Positions 48,133-56,996 are shown, numbered from the stretch's first letter. The stretch: DNA of 64,000 bases from Thiofaba sp039822285 (GCF_039822285.1 NZ_JBAJEY010000001.1:620001-684000), one strand, 5' to 3'. Translations and numbers: made by a program. Notes: generated by a model from the letters alone, not told the origin.

Positions 48133-48987
48133 TTACTTGTTGTTCTTCACGAACTCTTCCAGCTCGCGGAAGCTCGGCCGCACGTGCGAGGGCAGGGTCT
48201 TGCGCCCGAACTCCACCGCCACCTGCGGCGGATAGCCGTTCATAAAGGCGATCAGGGTGGTCTTCAGGCAGTTGAAATACTGGGTCGAGGCCTCGGCCTG
48301 CTTGCCCATCACGTTCGCCAGCGGGGCCGCGAAGCCATAGGAGGCGAGAATCCCGAGGAAGGTCCCCACCAGCGCCGCGGCGATCAGCTTGCCGAGTTCG
48401 GCGGGCGGGATGCCCACCGATTCCATGGTATGCACCACACCAAGCACCGCCGCCACGATACCGAAGGCCGGCAGACCGTCCGCCAGCTTGGCCATCATAT
48501 TGCCTGGCACTTCCGCTTCGTGGTGGTGGGTTTCGATCTCGATGTCCATCAGGTTGTCGATCTGGTGCACGTCCAGGCTCGAGCTGATCATCAGACGCAT
48601 GTAGTCGGCGATGAAGTCGGTGGCGTGGTGATCCGCCGCCACCTTGGGCGCCTTGTTGAAGATCTCGCTGGTGTGCGGCTCCTCGATATCGCCCTCGATC
48701 GACATCAGACCGTCCTTGCGCGCCCGGGCGAACAGATTGAACAGCAGGCCGAGGGTCTGCATGTACATGTCCTTGTCATACTTGGAGCCCTTGAAGGCCG
48801 CGCCAAGCCCGCCACCAAAGGCCTTCAGATCCTTGACGGTATTGCCGGCGACCAGGGCCCCGATCGCAGCGCCGAAGATGATGAGCACCTCGACGGGCTG
48901 GACAAGGACCGCCAAATGTCCGCCCGCCATGAGGAAGCCGCCGAGAATCACACCGGCGACGACCACCCATCCGATGATTGTGAACAT
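48133..48987 (-). CDS. motA: Flagellar motor stator protein MotA
   Basis: 284 residues with four membrane helices. It forms the ion channel with MotB. GLPAFGIVAAVLGVVHTM and LVGTFLGILASYGFAAPLA carry the conserved prolines. The length matches proton-type MotA. No other flagellar genes are in the window, so motAB stands alone. A sigma-28-like promoter lies about 75-100 bases upstream. Confidence 0.97.
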   Translation of the reverse strand: MFTIIGWVVVAGVILGGFLMAGGHLAVLVQPVEVLIIFGAAIGALVAGNTVKDLKAFGGGLGAAFKGSKYDKDMYMQTLGLLFNLFARARKDGLMSIEGDIEEPHTSEIFNKAPKVAADHHATDFIADYMRLMISSSLDVHQIDNLMDIEIETHHHEAEVPGNMMAKLADGLPAFGIVAAVLGVVHTMESVGIPPAELGKLIAAALVGTFLGILASYGFAAPLANVMGKQAEASTQYFNCLKTTLIAFMNGYPPQVAVEFGRKTLPSHVRPSFRELEEFVKNNK

Positions 48988-49058
48988 GCCTGACTGGTCC
49001 CCTGAACTCTGATCTGTGACCGGAGTCCGGCCACGAAGCTTGGACGTATGCTAACAGT

Positions 49059-49086
49059 TAATCGGCAGGCACCCCACAAGGCTTGA
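49059..49086 (-). promoter_or_regulatory. Candidate sigma-28 (FliA) promoter for motAB
   Basis: On the minus strand, TCAAGCCT (49079-49086) is followed after 12 bases by GCCGATTA (49059-49066), near the FliA consensus TAAAGTTT-N11-GCCGATAA. The match of the -10 is 7 of 8. Class 3 motility genes such as motAB are normally FliA-dependent. The promoter overlaps the nth upstream region. Confidence 0.55.
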
Positions 49087-49112
49087 GTGCCTTTTGCGAA
49101 TAAAGGCCGGGC

Positions 49113-49118
49113 TATAAT
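49113..49118 (+). promoter_or_regulatory. Perfect -10 box for nth, implying a leaderless or near-leaderless mRNA
   Basis: TATAAT at 49113-49118 is followed by the nth ATG at 49126. A start site 7 bases downstream of the -10 would fall on or next to the A of the ATG. The intervening TTTTTCGA has no Shine-Dalgarno. The -35 is weak (TTTTGC/TTGCGA around 49092-49099). Confidence 0.5.
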
Positions 49119-49125
49119 TTTTCGA

Positions 49126-49800
49126 ATGAACGCCCACACCCGCCGCCAATTCTTCGAGCGCCTGCGTGCGCTCAACCCCCACCCGACCACCGAACTGAAG
49201 TACTCGACCCCCTTCGAGCTGCTCGTCGCCGTGGTGCTGTCCGCGCAGGCTACCGACAAGGGCGTGAACCTCGCCACCGACCGTCTGTTCCCCGTCGCCA
49301 ACACCCCCGAGGCCATCCTCGCGCTCGGTGAGGAGGGGCTGCGCGAGTACATCAAAACCATCGGCCTGTATCAGACCAAGGCCAAGAACGTGATCGGCCT
49401 GTGCCGACTGCTGCTGGAGCGGCACGGCGGCGAAGTGCCGGCCAGCCGCGAGGCCCTCGAGGCCTTACCCGGCGTGGGGCGCAAGACCGCCAACGTCATT
49501 CTTAACACCGCCTTCGGCCAGCCGACCATGGCGGTGGACACGCACATCTTCCGCGTCGCCAACCGCACGGGCCTCGCCCCCGGCAAGACCGTGCGCGCGG
49601 TGGAAGACCGGCTGGTCAAGGTCATTCCGAAGGAGTTCATACAGGACGCCCACCACTGGCTGATCCTGCACGGCCGCTACATTTGCACCGCGCGTAAGCC
49701 CCAATGCGGCATCTGCCCGGTGTGCGATCTGTGCGACTACAAGGCCAAGACCGCCCCCTGCCCTGACCCTTCGAGACTCCCCGATGTTGTTCAGTCCTGA
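49126..49800 (+). CDS. nth: Endonuclease III
   Basis: 224-residue DNA glycosylase/AP lyase that removes oxidised pyrimidines. The helix-hairpin-helix LPGVGRKTANV carries catalytic Lys120, and Asp138 is in VDTHIFR, the same numbers as in E. coli. The 4Fe-4S ligands fit CX6CX2CX5C near the C-terminus. A C-terminal extension of about 15 residues follows. The start at 49126 is chosen over upstream codons because of homology and the -10 position. Confidence 0.97.
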   Translation: MNAHTRRQFFERLRALNPHPTTELKYSTPFELLVAVVLSAQATDKGVNLATDRLFPVANTPEAILALGEEGLREYIKTIGLYQTKAKNVIGLCRLLLERHGGEVPASREALEALPGVGRKTANVILNTAFGQPTMAVDTHIFRVANRTGLAPGKTVRAVEDRLVKVIPKEFIQDAHHWLILHGRYICTARKPQCGICPVCDLCDYKAKTAPCPDPSRLPDVVQS

Positions 49801-50206
49801 CCGCAACAAGCTGCGCCTGATGTATGTCGAGGCCTGGCGCAAACGCCGCCTGGGCCTGCCGATGGAGGCGCTCGACCTGATGATCGCCGACGTCGTCGCC
49901 CTGCACCCCGAATACCATGCCCTGCTCGAGGATGAGGAAAAGACCCTGGCGTGGGAGGAGTCGCCCGAACAGGGGATGAGCAATCCCTTCCTGCACATGG
50001 GCATGCACCTCGGCCTGCGCGAGCAGGTGAGCACCGACCGGCCGGCAGGCATCCGGGCCGCCTTTGAGCGGCTGGCGGCGAAGCTGCGGGATGCCCACGA
50101 GGCCGAGCACCGCATCATCGCCTGCCTGCTGCAGGCCCTCAACGAGGCGGGCCCGCAAGGCCCCGACGAGCGGGCTTACCTGGAGTGCATCCGGAGAGTG
50201 GGATAA
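49784..50206 (+). CDS. DUF1841 family protein
   Basis: 140-residue protein of unknown function. Family hallmarks are the N-terminal FSPDRNKLRLMYVEAWRKRR, HPEYHALLEDEE, and SNPFLHMGMHLGLREQV. Homologs are often next to nth in gammaproteobacteria. It overlaps nth by 17 bases, so they are translationally coupled. Conserved His residues suggest a possible enzyme, but no function is known. Confidence 0.85.
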   Translation: MLFSPDRNKLRLMYVEAWRKRRLGLPMEALDLMIADVVALHPEYHALLEDEEKTLAWEESPEQGMSNPFLHMGMHLGLREQVSTDRPAGIRAAFERLAAKLRDAHEAEHRIIACLLQALNEAGPQGPDERAYLECIRRVG

Positions 50207-50317
50207 GCCCCAATAGCGGAATCAGGGTTCTTGGGCCCTACCGCCCCCTGCGCACTTCACACCCCCGTCATCATGGTCTACAACAATGATGCACCCACAA
50301 TTGAAGGGAGAATCATT

Positions 50318-50572
50318 GTGAACGACCGCCATCCCGCAGCCAGCCTCGTCATCGACGGCATGGGAAAATGCCTGGCCACCGACGGGGCTGGGACCGCCTG
50401 CGGATGCCCCGAGGTCCTGTCGGGCCTGGGCATCGCCATCGGCAGGAACGCCACCCAGCTTGCGCACCTCTGTGACCTGGGAACGCTGAACTCGATCGAG
50501 CTGCAAACCCGCGCCGGACCGCCGGTGTACATCGAACCCGCTTCCGGAGAAGGGCTGACCCTCCGCTTCTAA
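50318..50572 (+). CDS. Small hypothetical protein, possibly Roadblock/LC7-like
   Basis: 84 residues starting at a GTG (50318, MNDRHPAASLV) with a clear Shine-Dalgarno (GGGAG, about 8 bases upstream). A longer in-frame start at 50231 or at an ATG at 50273 is possible. The pattern SLVIDGMGKCLATDG... helix ...LGTLNSIELQTRAGPPVYIEP loosely resembles a Roadblock/LC7 fold. I see no closer match. Three cysteines are present. Confidence 0.5.
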   Translation: MNDRHPAASLVIDGMGKCLATDGAGTACGCPEVLSGLGIAIGRNATQLAHLCDLGTLNSIELQTRAGPPVYIEPASGEGLTLRF

Positions 50573-50604
50573 TCCGCGGAGGGGGATCTGCCACAACAAG
50601 TCAC

Positions 50605-50636
50605 GCTGAATAAGTCCACGGATGGATTTTTTCAGC
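50605..50636 (-). repeat. Solo hairpin (F), truncated copy of the repeat family
   Basis: GCTGAATAAGTCCA (50605-50618) pairs with TGGATTTTTTCAGC (50623-50636), two mismatches, loop CGGA. Its complement, with flanking GGAGATGCTGAAAAAATCC, closely matches the left arm of the copy at 59388-59425. Hairpins 2-5 are missing. It sits about 50 bases before the CNNM/CorC gene and could act as a terminator for the upstream gene. Confidence 0.65.
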
Positions 50637-50682
50637 ATCTCCCTTATCATCCAGACTTGGTTCCACAACCACCACATCCTTC

Positions 50683-51963
50683 TTGGACGAACTATCCCTC
50701 AGTGTGCTGATCGGCACACTCATCACCTTGATTCTCCTGTCCGCCTTCTTCTCGGGCTCCGAGACGGCGCTCATGACCCTCAACCGCTACCGGCTGAGGC
50801 ACCTGGCGCAGGAAGGCCATCGCGGCGCGCGGCTGGCCCAGCGCCTGCTTGAACGCCCGGACAAGCTGATCGGCCTGATCCTGCTCGGCAACAATTTCGT
50901 CAACGTGATGGCCTCCACCCTGGCCACCGTGATCTTCATGCGCCTGTTTGGCGAGGCCGGGATCGCCATTGCGGCGGGCGCCCTCACCCTCGCCCTGCTC
51001 ATCTTCGGCGAGGTTGCACCCAAGACCCTGGGCGCCCTGCATCCCGAACGCATCGCCTGGCCCGCAGCCTATGTCTACACCGGGCTGCAGAAGGTCGCCG
51101 GCCCCCTGGTGTGGGCCGTCAGCCTGCTGTCGAATGGACTTTTGCGCCTGTTCGGCGTGCATGTCACCGCCGCCGGCGGACACAATCTTTCCCGCGACGA
51201 GCTGCGCACCCTGCTCGGTGAGACCGGCGGACTGGTGTCCGAACGCTACCAGACCATGCTGATCGGCATCCTCGACCTGGAGGAGGCCAAGGTCGAGGAC
51301 ATCATGGTCCCGCGCCAGGAGATGGGCGGCATCGACCTCGAGGCCGACTGGGACGAGATCCTGCGCACCATCGGCTCCACCCCCTTCAGCCGCCTGCCGG
51401 TCTACCGCGGAACGCTCGACCATATCGTCGGCACCGTCAACCTGCGCCACCTTTTGCCGATTGCCCAGAAAGGCGAACTCACCCTCAAGACCTTCATGCG
51501 CTCGGTCGAGGAACCCTACTACGTGCCTGAAGGCTCCTCGCTGCACACCCAACTGCTCAACTTCCAGCGCGAGAAGAAACGCATGGGCCTGGTGGTGGAC
51601 GAGTACGGGGACATCCTCGGCCTGATCACCCTGGAGGACATCCTCGAGGAAATCGTCGGCGAGTTCACCTCGCAGCCGGCGGCGGAGAGCCCGGAGATCC
51701 AGCCGCAGGAGGATGGCAGTTTCCTGATCGACGGCGCCACCCCGCTGCGCGAGATCAACAAACGCCTCGGCACCGACCTGCCCACCGACACCGCCAACAC
51801 CCTCAGCGGTCTGATCCTCGAGCACCTGCAAAGCCTGCCCGAGGCAGGTATGCGCCTGGAGATGGCCGGCTGCACGGTAGAAGTCACCCGCATCGCGCGC
51901 AAGGTGGTCGAGCAGGCCCGGCTGTGGCCGTCGCTCGAGCACGCCACCGAGCTTGAGCCTTAA
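50683..51963 (+). CDS. CNNM/CorC-HlyC family membrane protein
   Basis: 426 residues: N-terminal DUF21/CNNM membrane domain (about 1-175; FFSGSETALMTLNRYRL, FGEVAPKTLGA), a CBS pair (about 190-320; MVPRQEMGGIDLEAD, LGLITLEDILEEIVGEF) and a C-terminal CorC/HlyC domain. E. coli YfjD is a homolog; roles in Mg/Co transport are proposed. The start is a TTG at 50683 with no good Shine-Dalgarno; a GTG at 50704 is an alternative. Confidence 0.92.
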   Translation: MDELSLSVLIGTLITLILLSAFFSGSETALMTLNRYRLRHLAQEGHRGARLAQRLLERPDKLIGLILLGNNFVNVMASTLATVIFMRLFGEAGIAIAAGALTLALLIFGEVAPKTLGALHPERIAWPAAYVYTGLQKVAGPLVWAVSLLSNGLLRLFGVHVTAAGGHNLSRDELRTLLGETGGLVSERYQTMLIGILDLEEAKVEDIMVPRQEMGGIDLEADWDEILRTIGSTPFSRLPVYRGTLDHIVGTVNLRHLLPIAQKGELTLKTFMRSVEEPYYVPEGSSLHTQLLNFQREKKRMGLVVDEYGDILGLITLEDILEEIVGEFTSQPAAESPEIQPQEDGSFLIDGATPLREINKRLGTDLPTDTANTLSGLILEHLQSLPEAGMRLEMAGCTVEVTRIARKVVEQARLWPSLEHATELEP

Positions 51964-51964
51964 C

Positions 51965-53317
51965 GTGGCCCAGAAGCCCAAAACCCAGTACGTCTGCTCT
52001 GAATGCGGCGCCACCAGCCCCAAATGGGCCGGCCAGTGCGGCGAGTGCGGGGCGTGGAACAGCCTGACCGAGCAGGCCCTGCCGGTCGCCGCCTTGCGCC
52101 GTGGGGGCCAGTACGCCGGGGCCGAGGGGGCCCGCCGCCTGGGCGAGGTGAAGCTGGAAAAGACCCCACGCCAGGCCACCGGGCTGGACGAACTCGATCG
52201 CGTGCTCGGCGGCGGCCTGGTGCCCGGCTCGGTGATCCTGCTCGGCGGCGACCCCGGCATCGGCAAGTCCACCCTGCTGTTGCAAACCCTGGTCGCCCTC
52301 CAGCCCACCCTGCCCGGTCTGTACGTCACCGGCGAGGAGTCGCTCGACCAGGTCGCCCTGCGCGCCCAGCGGCTCGGCCTCGCCGCCTTCGACCTGCAGC
52401 TGCTGGCCGAGACCTCGGTCGAGCGCATCATCCAGCAGGCGGAGGCCCTGCTGCCCAAGGTGATGGTGGTGGACTCGATCCAGACCCTGTTCTCCGAGAA
52501 CCTCACCGCCGCCCCCGGCTCGGTCTCGCAGGTGCGCGAGGCGGCCGCCCTGCTCACCCGCCTCGCCAAGCAGCGCGGCATCTGCGTCTTTCTCATCGGC
52601 CACGTCACCAAAGAAGGGGCGATCGCCGGACCGCGCCTGCTCGAACACATCGTCGATACCGTGCTCTACTTCGAAGGCGAGGCCGGCAGCCGATACCGGG
52701 TCATCCGCGCGGTCAAGAACCGCTTCGGCGCAGCCAACGAACTCGGCGTGTTCGCCATGACCGAGCACGGGCTCAAGCCGGTGAGCAACCCGTCTGCCAT
52801 CTTCCTCTCCCGCCACGAGGAACCGGTCCCCGGCAGCGTGATCATGGTCACCCGCGAGGGCAGCCGCCCGCTGCTGGTCGAGGTGCAGGCCCTGGTGGCG
52901 GAGAGCCCCTTCGGCCAGCCGCGGCGCGTCACCCTGGGGCTGGAGCAGAACCGCCTGGCCATGCTGCTGGCGGTGATGCACCGCCACGCCGGGGTCGCCA
53001 TGTTCGACCAGGACGTATTCATCAACGTGGTGGGCGGGGTGAAGATCAGCGAGACCGCCGCCGACCTGCCGCTGCTCTGCGCCGCCCTCTCCAGCCTGCG
53101 CAACCGCCCCCTGCCGGCCGACACCGTGATCTTCGGCGAGGTGGGGCTCGCGGGGGAGCTGCGCCCGGTGCCGCATGGCCTGGAGCGGCTGCGGGAGGCG
53201 GCCAAGCACGGCTTCAAGCGCGCTATTGTCCCCAAGGCCAATCTGCAGGGCCATCCACCCAAGGACATGGAACTGCATGGGGTGACCCGCCTGACCGAGG
53301 CGCTGGGGCTTCTGTAA
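51965..53317 (+). CDS. radA: DNA repair protein RadA
   Basis: 450 residues. It is a RecA-like helicase that drives branch migration. A zinc finger (Cys11, Cys14, Cys25, Cys28), Walker A GGDPGIGKST, the RadA-specific KNRFG motif and a C-terminal Lon-like domain (DVFINVVGGVKI, GEVGLAGELRPV) are all present. The GTG at 51965 (MAQKPKTQYVC) is one base after the upstream stop and matches the family; a TTG at 51953 lies inside the previous gene. Confidence 0.97.
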   Translation: MAQKPKTQYVCSECGATSPKWAGQCGECGAWNSLTEQALPVAALRRGGQYAGAEGARRLGEVKLEKTPRQATGLDELDRVLGGGLVPGSVILLGGDPGIGKSTLLLQTLVALQPTLPGLYVTGEESLDQVALRAQRLGLAAFDLQLLAETSVERIIQQAEALLPKVMVVDSIQTLFSENLTAAPGSVSQVREAAALLTRLAKQRGICVFLIGHVTKEGAIAGPRLLEHIVDTVLYFEGEAGSRYRVIRAVKNRFGAANELGVFAMTEHGLKPVSNPSAIFLSRHEEPVPGSVIMVTREGSRPLLVEVQALVAESPFGQPRRVTLGLEQNRLAMLLAVMHRHAGVAMFDQDVFINVVGGVKISETAADLPLLCAALSSLRNRPLPADTVIFGEVGLAGELRPVPHGLERLREAAKHGFKRAIVPKANLQGHPPKDMELHGVTRLTEALGLL

Positions 53318-53377
53318 GCCCCATCCCGGGCTTGGCGTACAATCGGTTCATCGGCCGCTCCATGCAGGAAGACCACC

Positions 53378-53914
53378 ATGAGCCATGCACACCGTTTTGA
53401 CCTGCCGCATTACACCTACGACGACTACGTGCAGTGGGAAGGACGCTGGGAGCTGATCGACGGTATCCCCTATGCCATGTCGCCCGCCCCCTCCCTCACC
53501 CATCAGGAGGTCAGCAACAACATTGCCTGGGTGCTCAAGGAGCAATTGCGCGAATGCCCAGCCTGCCGGGCCCTGTTGCCGGTGGACTGGCGCATCACCG
53601 AGGACACCATCCTCCAGCCAGACAACCTGGTCATCTGCCATCCGGCCGAAGGGGCCTACCTCACCCGCGCCCCCGTGCTGATCTTTGAGGTGCTCGCCAA
53701 ATCCACCGCGCTCAAGGACCAGAACGCCAAGTACGAGATCTACCAGCGCGAGGGGGTGAAGTACTACGTCCTGGTCGCGCCCGAGGATCGCACGGCGAAG
53801 GTCTTTCACCTCCTCGATGGCCGCTACGCGAAGCTGGCGGACGTCGGCAACGAAACCGTCGATTTCGACCTCGGTCCTTGCGCGATCCATTTCGATTTCT
53901 CACTGATCTGGTGA
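53378..53914 (+). CDS. Uma2 family putative restriction endonuclease (DUF820)
   Basis: 178 residues with a PD-(D/E)XK-type fold. Family pattern: YDDYVQWEGRWELIDGIPYAM at the N-terminus, then QPDNLVICHP, LIFEVLAKSTALKDQNAKYEIYQREGVKYYVLV. The likely acidic catalytic residues are in QPDN and IFEV; the usual EVLSPST is EVLAKST here. Uma2 proteins are numerous in cyanobacteria and scattered elsewhere; the true substrate is unknown. It interrupts an otherwise housekeeping run. Confidence 0.85.
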   Translation: MSHAHRFDLPHYTYDDYVQWEGRWELIDGIPYAMSPAPSLTHQEVSNNIAWVLKEQLRECPACRALLPVDWRITEDTILQPDNLVICHPAEGAYLTRAPVLIFEVLAKSTALKDQNAKYEIYQREGVKYYVLVAPEDRTAKVFHLLDGRYAKLADVGNETVDFDLGPCAIHFDFSLIW

Positions 53915-53973
53915 GCCTGCGGCGAACCGCGCCCGCGTGGTAAAATCACCAGCCCATCGACCGGGCACCCCGC

Positions 53974-54234
53974 ATGGCCGCCAGACCGAGCAAGACAACA
54001 GACACCCCCGACATCGCCGCCTTCGAGGCCTCGCTCAAGGAGCTGGAGGCCCTGGTGCAGCGCATGGAGCAGGGCGAGCAGCCGCTGATCGAGGCCATGC
54101 GCGACTTTGAGCGCGGCGTGCAGTTGACCCGCCAGTGTCAGACCATGCTGGCCAGTGCGAAGGCCAGGGTCGACATGCTCAGCAACCGCACCGACCAGCC
54201 CGAACCCTTCCTGCCCGACGACGATGCCCGCTGA
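53974..54234 (+). CDS. xseB: Exodeoxyribonuclease VII small subunit
   Basis: 86 residues, two helices of a coiled-coil hairpin. FEASLKELEALVQRMEQGE followed by MRDFERGVQLTRQCQTML is the family signature. It forms exonuclease VII with XseA, which is not in this window. Its end overlaps ispA by 11 bases, giving the common xseB-ispA-dxs operon. Confidence 0.95.
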   Translation: MAARPSKTTDTPDIAAFEASLKELEALVQRMEQGEQPLIEAMRDFERGVQLTRQCQTMLASAKARVDMLSNRTDQPEPFLPDDDAR

Positions 54235-55117
54235 CACCCTGCTGTTGGCGCTCAAGGCCGCAGCAAGCCGGGTCGAGGCCGCCCTGGAGCGCGCCCTCCC
54301 CGCCGAGCCGACCCCCTCCCCACTGGCGCGACTGGTCGAGGCCATGCGCTATGCCGTGCTCGGCCCCGGCAAGCGCGTGCGCCCCTTCCTGGTCTACGCC
54401 GCGGGCGAGCTGACCGGTGCCGATGCGGCGGTCCTCGATGCCCCCGCCTGCGCGCTGGAGCTGATCCACGCCTATTCGCTGGTGCACGACGACCTGCCAG
54501 CGATGGACGACGACGACCTGCGCCGTGGGCGGCCGACCTGCCACCGCGCCTTTGACGAGGCGACCGCCATCCTGGTCGGCGATGCCCTGCAGACCCGCGC
54601 CTTCGAGCTTCTGGCCGAGGCGCCGGGGCTCCCCGCCGAAACCCGGCTCGCCATGATCGCCACCCTCGCCCGCGCTGCAGGCCACCGGGGCATGGTCGGC
54701 GGACAGGCCATCGATCTTGCGGCCATCGGCCAGCAGCCAGAGCTTGCCGCCCTGGAGCGCATGCACCGCATGAAGACCGGGGCACTGATCGAGGCCAGCG
54801 TCATCCTCGGCGCCCTGGCCGGGCAGGCGAACGAGGCCATGCTGGACGCGCTTGGCCGCTACGCCCGCGCCATCGGCCTGGCCTTCCAGGTGCGCGACGA
54901 TATTCTTGACGTGACCGCCGACAGCCAGACCCTGGGCAAGACACAGGGCAAGGATGCGGCGAGGGACAAACCCACCTACGTCAGCCTGCTCGGCCTCGAT
55001 GCCGCCCAGGCGCTGGCCGGGGAGCTGCGCGACGAGGCGCTCGCCGCCCTCGATGGCCTGCCACGTGCGGAGCCTCTGCGCCTGCTCGCCCGCTACATCG
55101 TCGAGCGCCCGGCATGA
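54224..55117 (+). CDS. ispA: Farnesyl diphosphate synthase (polyprenyl synthetase)
   Basis: 297 residues. It condenses IPP with DMAPP and GPP to give FPP. The first Asp-rich motif is DDLPAMDDDDLRRG, the second DDILD near residue 226, with GKRVRP at the N-terminus. The start at 54224 (MPADTLLLAL) overlaps xseB. FPP is the precursor for quinones, undecaprenyl and the heme O made by CtaB. Confidence 0.96.
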   Translation: MPADTLLLALKAAASRVEAALERALPAEPTPSPLARLVEAMRYAVLGPGKRVRPFLVYAAGELTGADAAVLDAPACALELIHAYSLVHDDLPAMDDDDLRRGRPTCHRAFDEATAILVGDALQTRAFELLAEAPGLPAETRLAMIATLARAAGHRGMVGGQAIDLAAIGQQPELAALERMHRMKTGALIEASVILGALAGQANEAMLDALGRYARAIGLAFQVRDDILDVTADSQTLGKTQGKDAARDKPTYVSLLGLDAAQALAGELRDEALAALDGLPRAEPLRLLARYIVERPA

Positions 55118-56949
55118 GCCTGCTTGAGACCATCCACTCGCCGGCCGATCTGAAGGGCTTCTCCACCGATCAGCTCAACCAACTGGCCGGGGAGCTGCGC
55201 CGCTTCATCATCGACAGCGTCTCCGCCACCGGCGGGCATCTGGCCGCCAACCTTGGCACCATCGAGCTGACCCTCGCCCTGCACCGGGTGCTCGACCTGC
55301 CGCGCGATGTGCTGGTGTGGGATGTAGGCCACCAGGCCTACGCGCACAAGATCCTCACCGGCCGACGCGAGGCGATGGCGAGCCTGCGCCAGTTCGGCGG
55401 CCTTTCGGGCTTCACCAAGCGCGAGGAAAGCCCCTACGATCCCTTCGGCGCCGGCCACTCCAGCACCTCGATCAGCGCCGCCCTGGGCTTTGCCAAGGCC
55501 TTCAAGCTCCAGGGGCTGCCGCATCAGGCGGTGGCGGTGATCGGCGATGGCGCGCTGACCGCAGGTCAGGCCTTCGAGGCCCTCAACCATGCCGGTGCCG
55601 GCAAGGCCAACCTTTTGGTGGTGCTCAACGACAACGCCATGTCCATCTCGCCCAACGTGGGCGCGCTCAACAGGCACCTCGCAAGGCTCATCACCAGCCG
55701 CACCTACAACCGCGTGCGCGAGGGCGGCAAGCACTTGTTGGAGCTCCTACCCGGTGGCGAACTGGTCCGCCGCGCGCGCGAGCAGGTCAAGGGCATGCTC
55801 ACCCACAGCGCCCTGTTCGAGGAACTGGGCTTCCGCTACGTCGGCCCGGTGGACGGCCACGATCTTCCCACCCTGCTCGAGGTGCTCGCCAACCTCAGCA
55901 CCCAGAGCGGCCCGCGCCTTCTGCACGTGGTCACCCAGAAGGGGCGCGGCTACGCCCCGGCCGAGGCCGACCCGGTGCGCTTCCACGGGGTGGGCCGGTT
56001 CAACCCCTACAAGCTCGAGCCCGCCCCCGGCAAGCCGGCGGTGACCTTCACCCAGGTGTTCGGCGACTGGCTGTGCGGCGCGGCCGAGCGGGATGCACGC
56101 GTGGTGGGCATCACCCCCGCCATGTGCGAAGGCTCCGGACTCACCGACTTCTCCCTGCGTTTCCCCGAGCGGTACTTCGATGTCGGCATCGCCGAGCAGC
56201 ATGCCGTGACCTTCGCCGGGGGCTTGGCCGCGGCGGGCCTGCGGCCGGTGCTCGCCATCTACTCCACCTTCCTGCAGCGCGGCTACGACCAGGCGGTGCA
56301 CGACATCGCCCTGCAGAACCTGCCGGTGCTGTTCGCCATCGACCGTGCGGGCCTCGTCGGCGCGGACGGGGCGACCCATGCCGGGCTGTACGACATTGCG
56401 TTCCTGCGCTGCGTGCCGAACATGGTCATCATGACCCCTTCGGATGAGGCAGAATGCCACCGCATGCTGGAACTGGGCCTCACCCTCGAGGGGCCAAGCG
56501 CGGTGCGCTACCCGCGCGGCGCAGGCTGCGGCGTGAGCGTGCCACAGCAGGCCGAGCCCCTGCCCCTCGGCCAGGCCGTCTGGCGCCGCCGCGGCAGGAA
56601 GGTCGCCATCCTCGCCTTCGGCCCCCTGCTGCACGAGGCGCTCAAGGCCGCCGAAACCATCGACGCCAGCGTGCTCGACATGCGCTTCGTCAAGCCGCTC
56701 GATGTCGACGCCCTGCGCGAGGCCGCAACCCAACATACCCACCTCGTCACCCTCGAGGACCACGCCCTGATGGGCGGGGCGGGCAGCGCCGTGCTGGAGT
56801 CCCTGGCCGACGAGGCCATCACCCTCCCCGTGCTGCGCCTTGGCCTGCCGGACGTCGTTACCGTGCAGGGCACTCAGGCCGAACTGTACCGCCATTACGG
56901 CCTGGATGCCGACGGTATCCTGAGACAGATCAGGGCTTTCCTTGCCTAA
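55114..56949 (+). CDS. dxs: 1-deoxy-D-xylulose-5-phosphate synthase
   Basis: 611 residues; first enzyme of the MEP isoprenoid pathway, thiamin-diphosphate dependent. GDGALTAGQAFEALN holds the TPP motif; the pyrimidine domain begins near residue 310 and includes DVGIAEQHAVTFAGG with the catalytic Glu; the C-terminal transketolase domain is complete. It overlaps ispA by 4 bases (ATGA). Confidence 0.98.
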   Translation: MSLLETIHSPADLKGFSTDQLNQLAGELRRFIIDSVSATGGHLAANLGTIELTLALHRVLDLPRDVLVWDVGHQAYAHKILTGRREAMASLRQFGGLSGFTKREESPYDPFGAGHSSTSISAALGFAKAFKLQGLPHQAVAVIGDGALTAGQAFEALNHAGAGKANLLVVLNDNAMSISPNVGALNRHLARLITSRTYNRVREGGKHLLELLPGGELVRRAREQVKGMLTHSALFEELGFRYVGPVDGHDLPTLLEVLANLSTQSGPRLLHVVTQKGRGYAPAEADPVRFHGVGRFNPYKLEPAPGKPAVTFTQVFGDWLCGAAERDARVVGITPAMCEGSGLTDFSLRFPERYFDVGIAEQHAVTFAGGLAAAGLRPVLAIYSTFLQRGYDQAVHDIALQNLPVLFAIDRAGLVGADGATHAGLYDIAFLRCVPNMVIMTPSDEAECHRMLELGLTLEGPSAVRYPRGAGCGVSVPQQAEPLPLGQAVWRRRGRKVAILAFGPLLHEALKAAETIDASVLDMRFVKPLDVDALREAATQHTHLVTLEDHALMGGAGSAVLESLADEAITLPVLRLGLPDVVTVQGTQAELYRHYGLDADGILRQIRAFLA

Positions 56950-56996
56950 CGTCAGGCTCGCCCGTACCATCCCCGCTTTGCCCTTCTTGATCCGCC

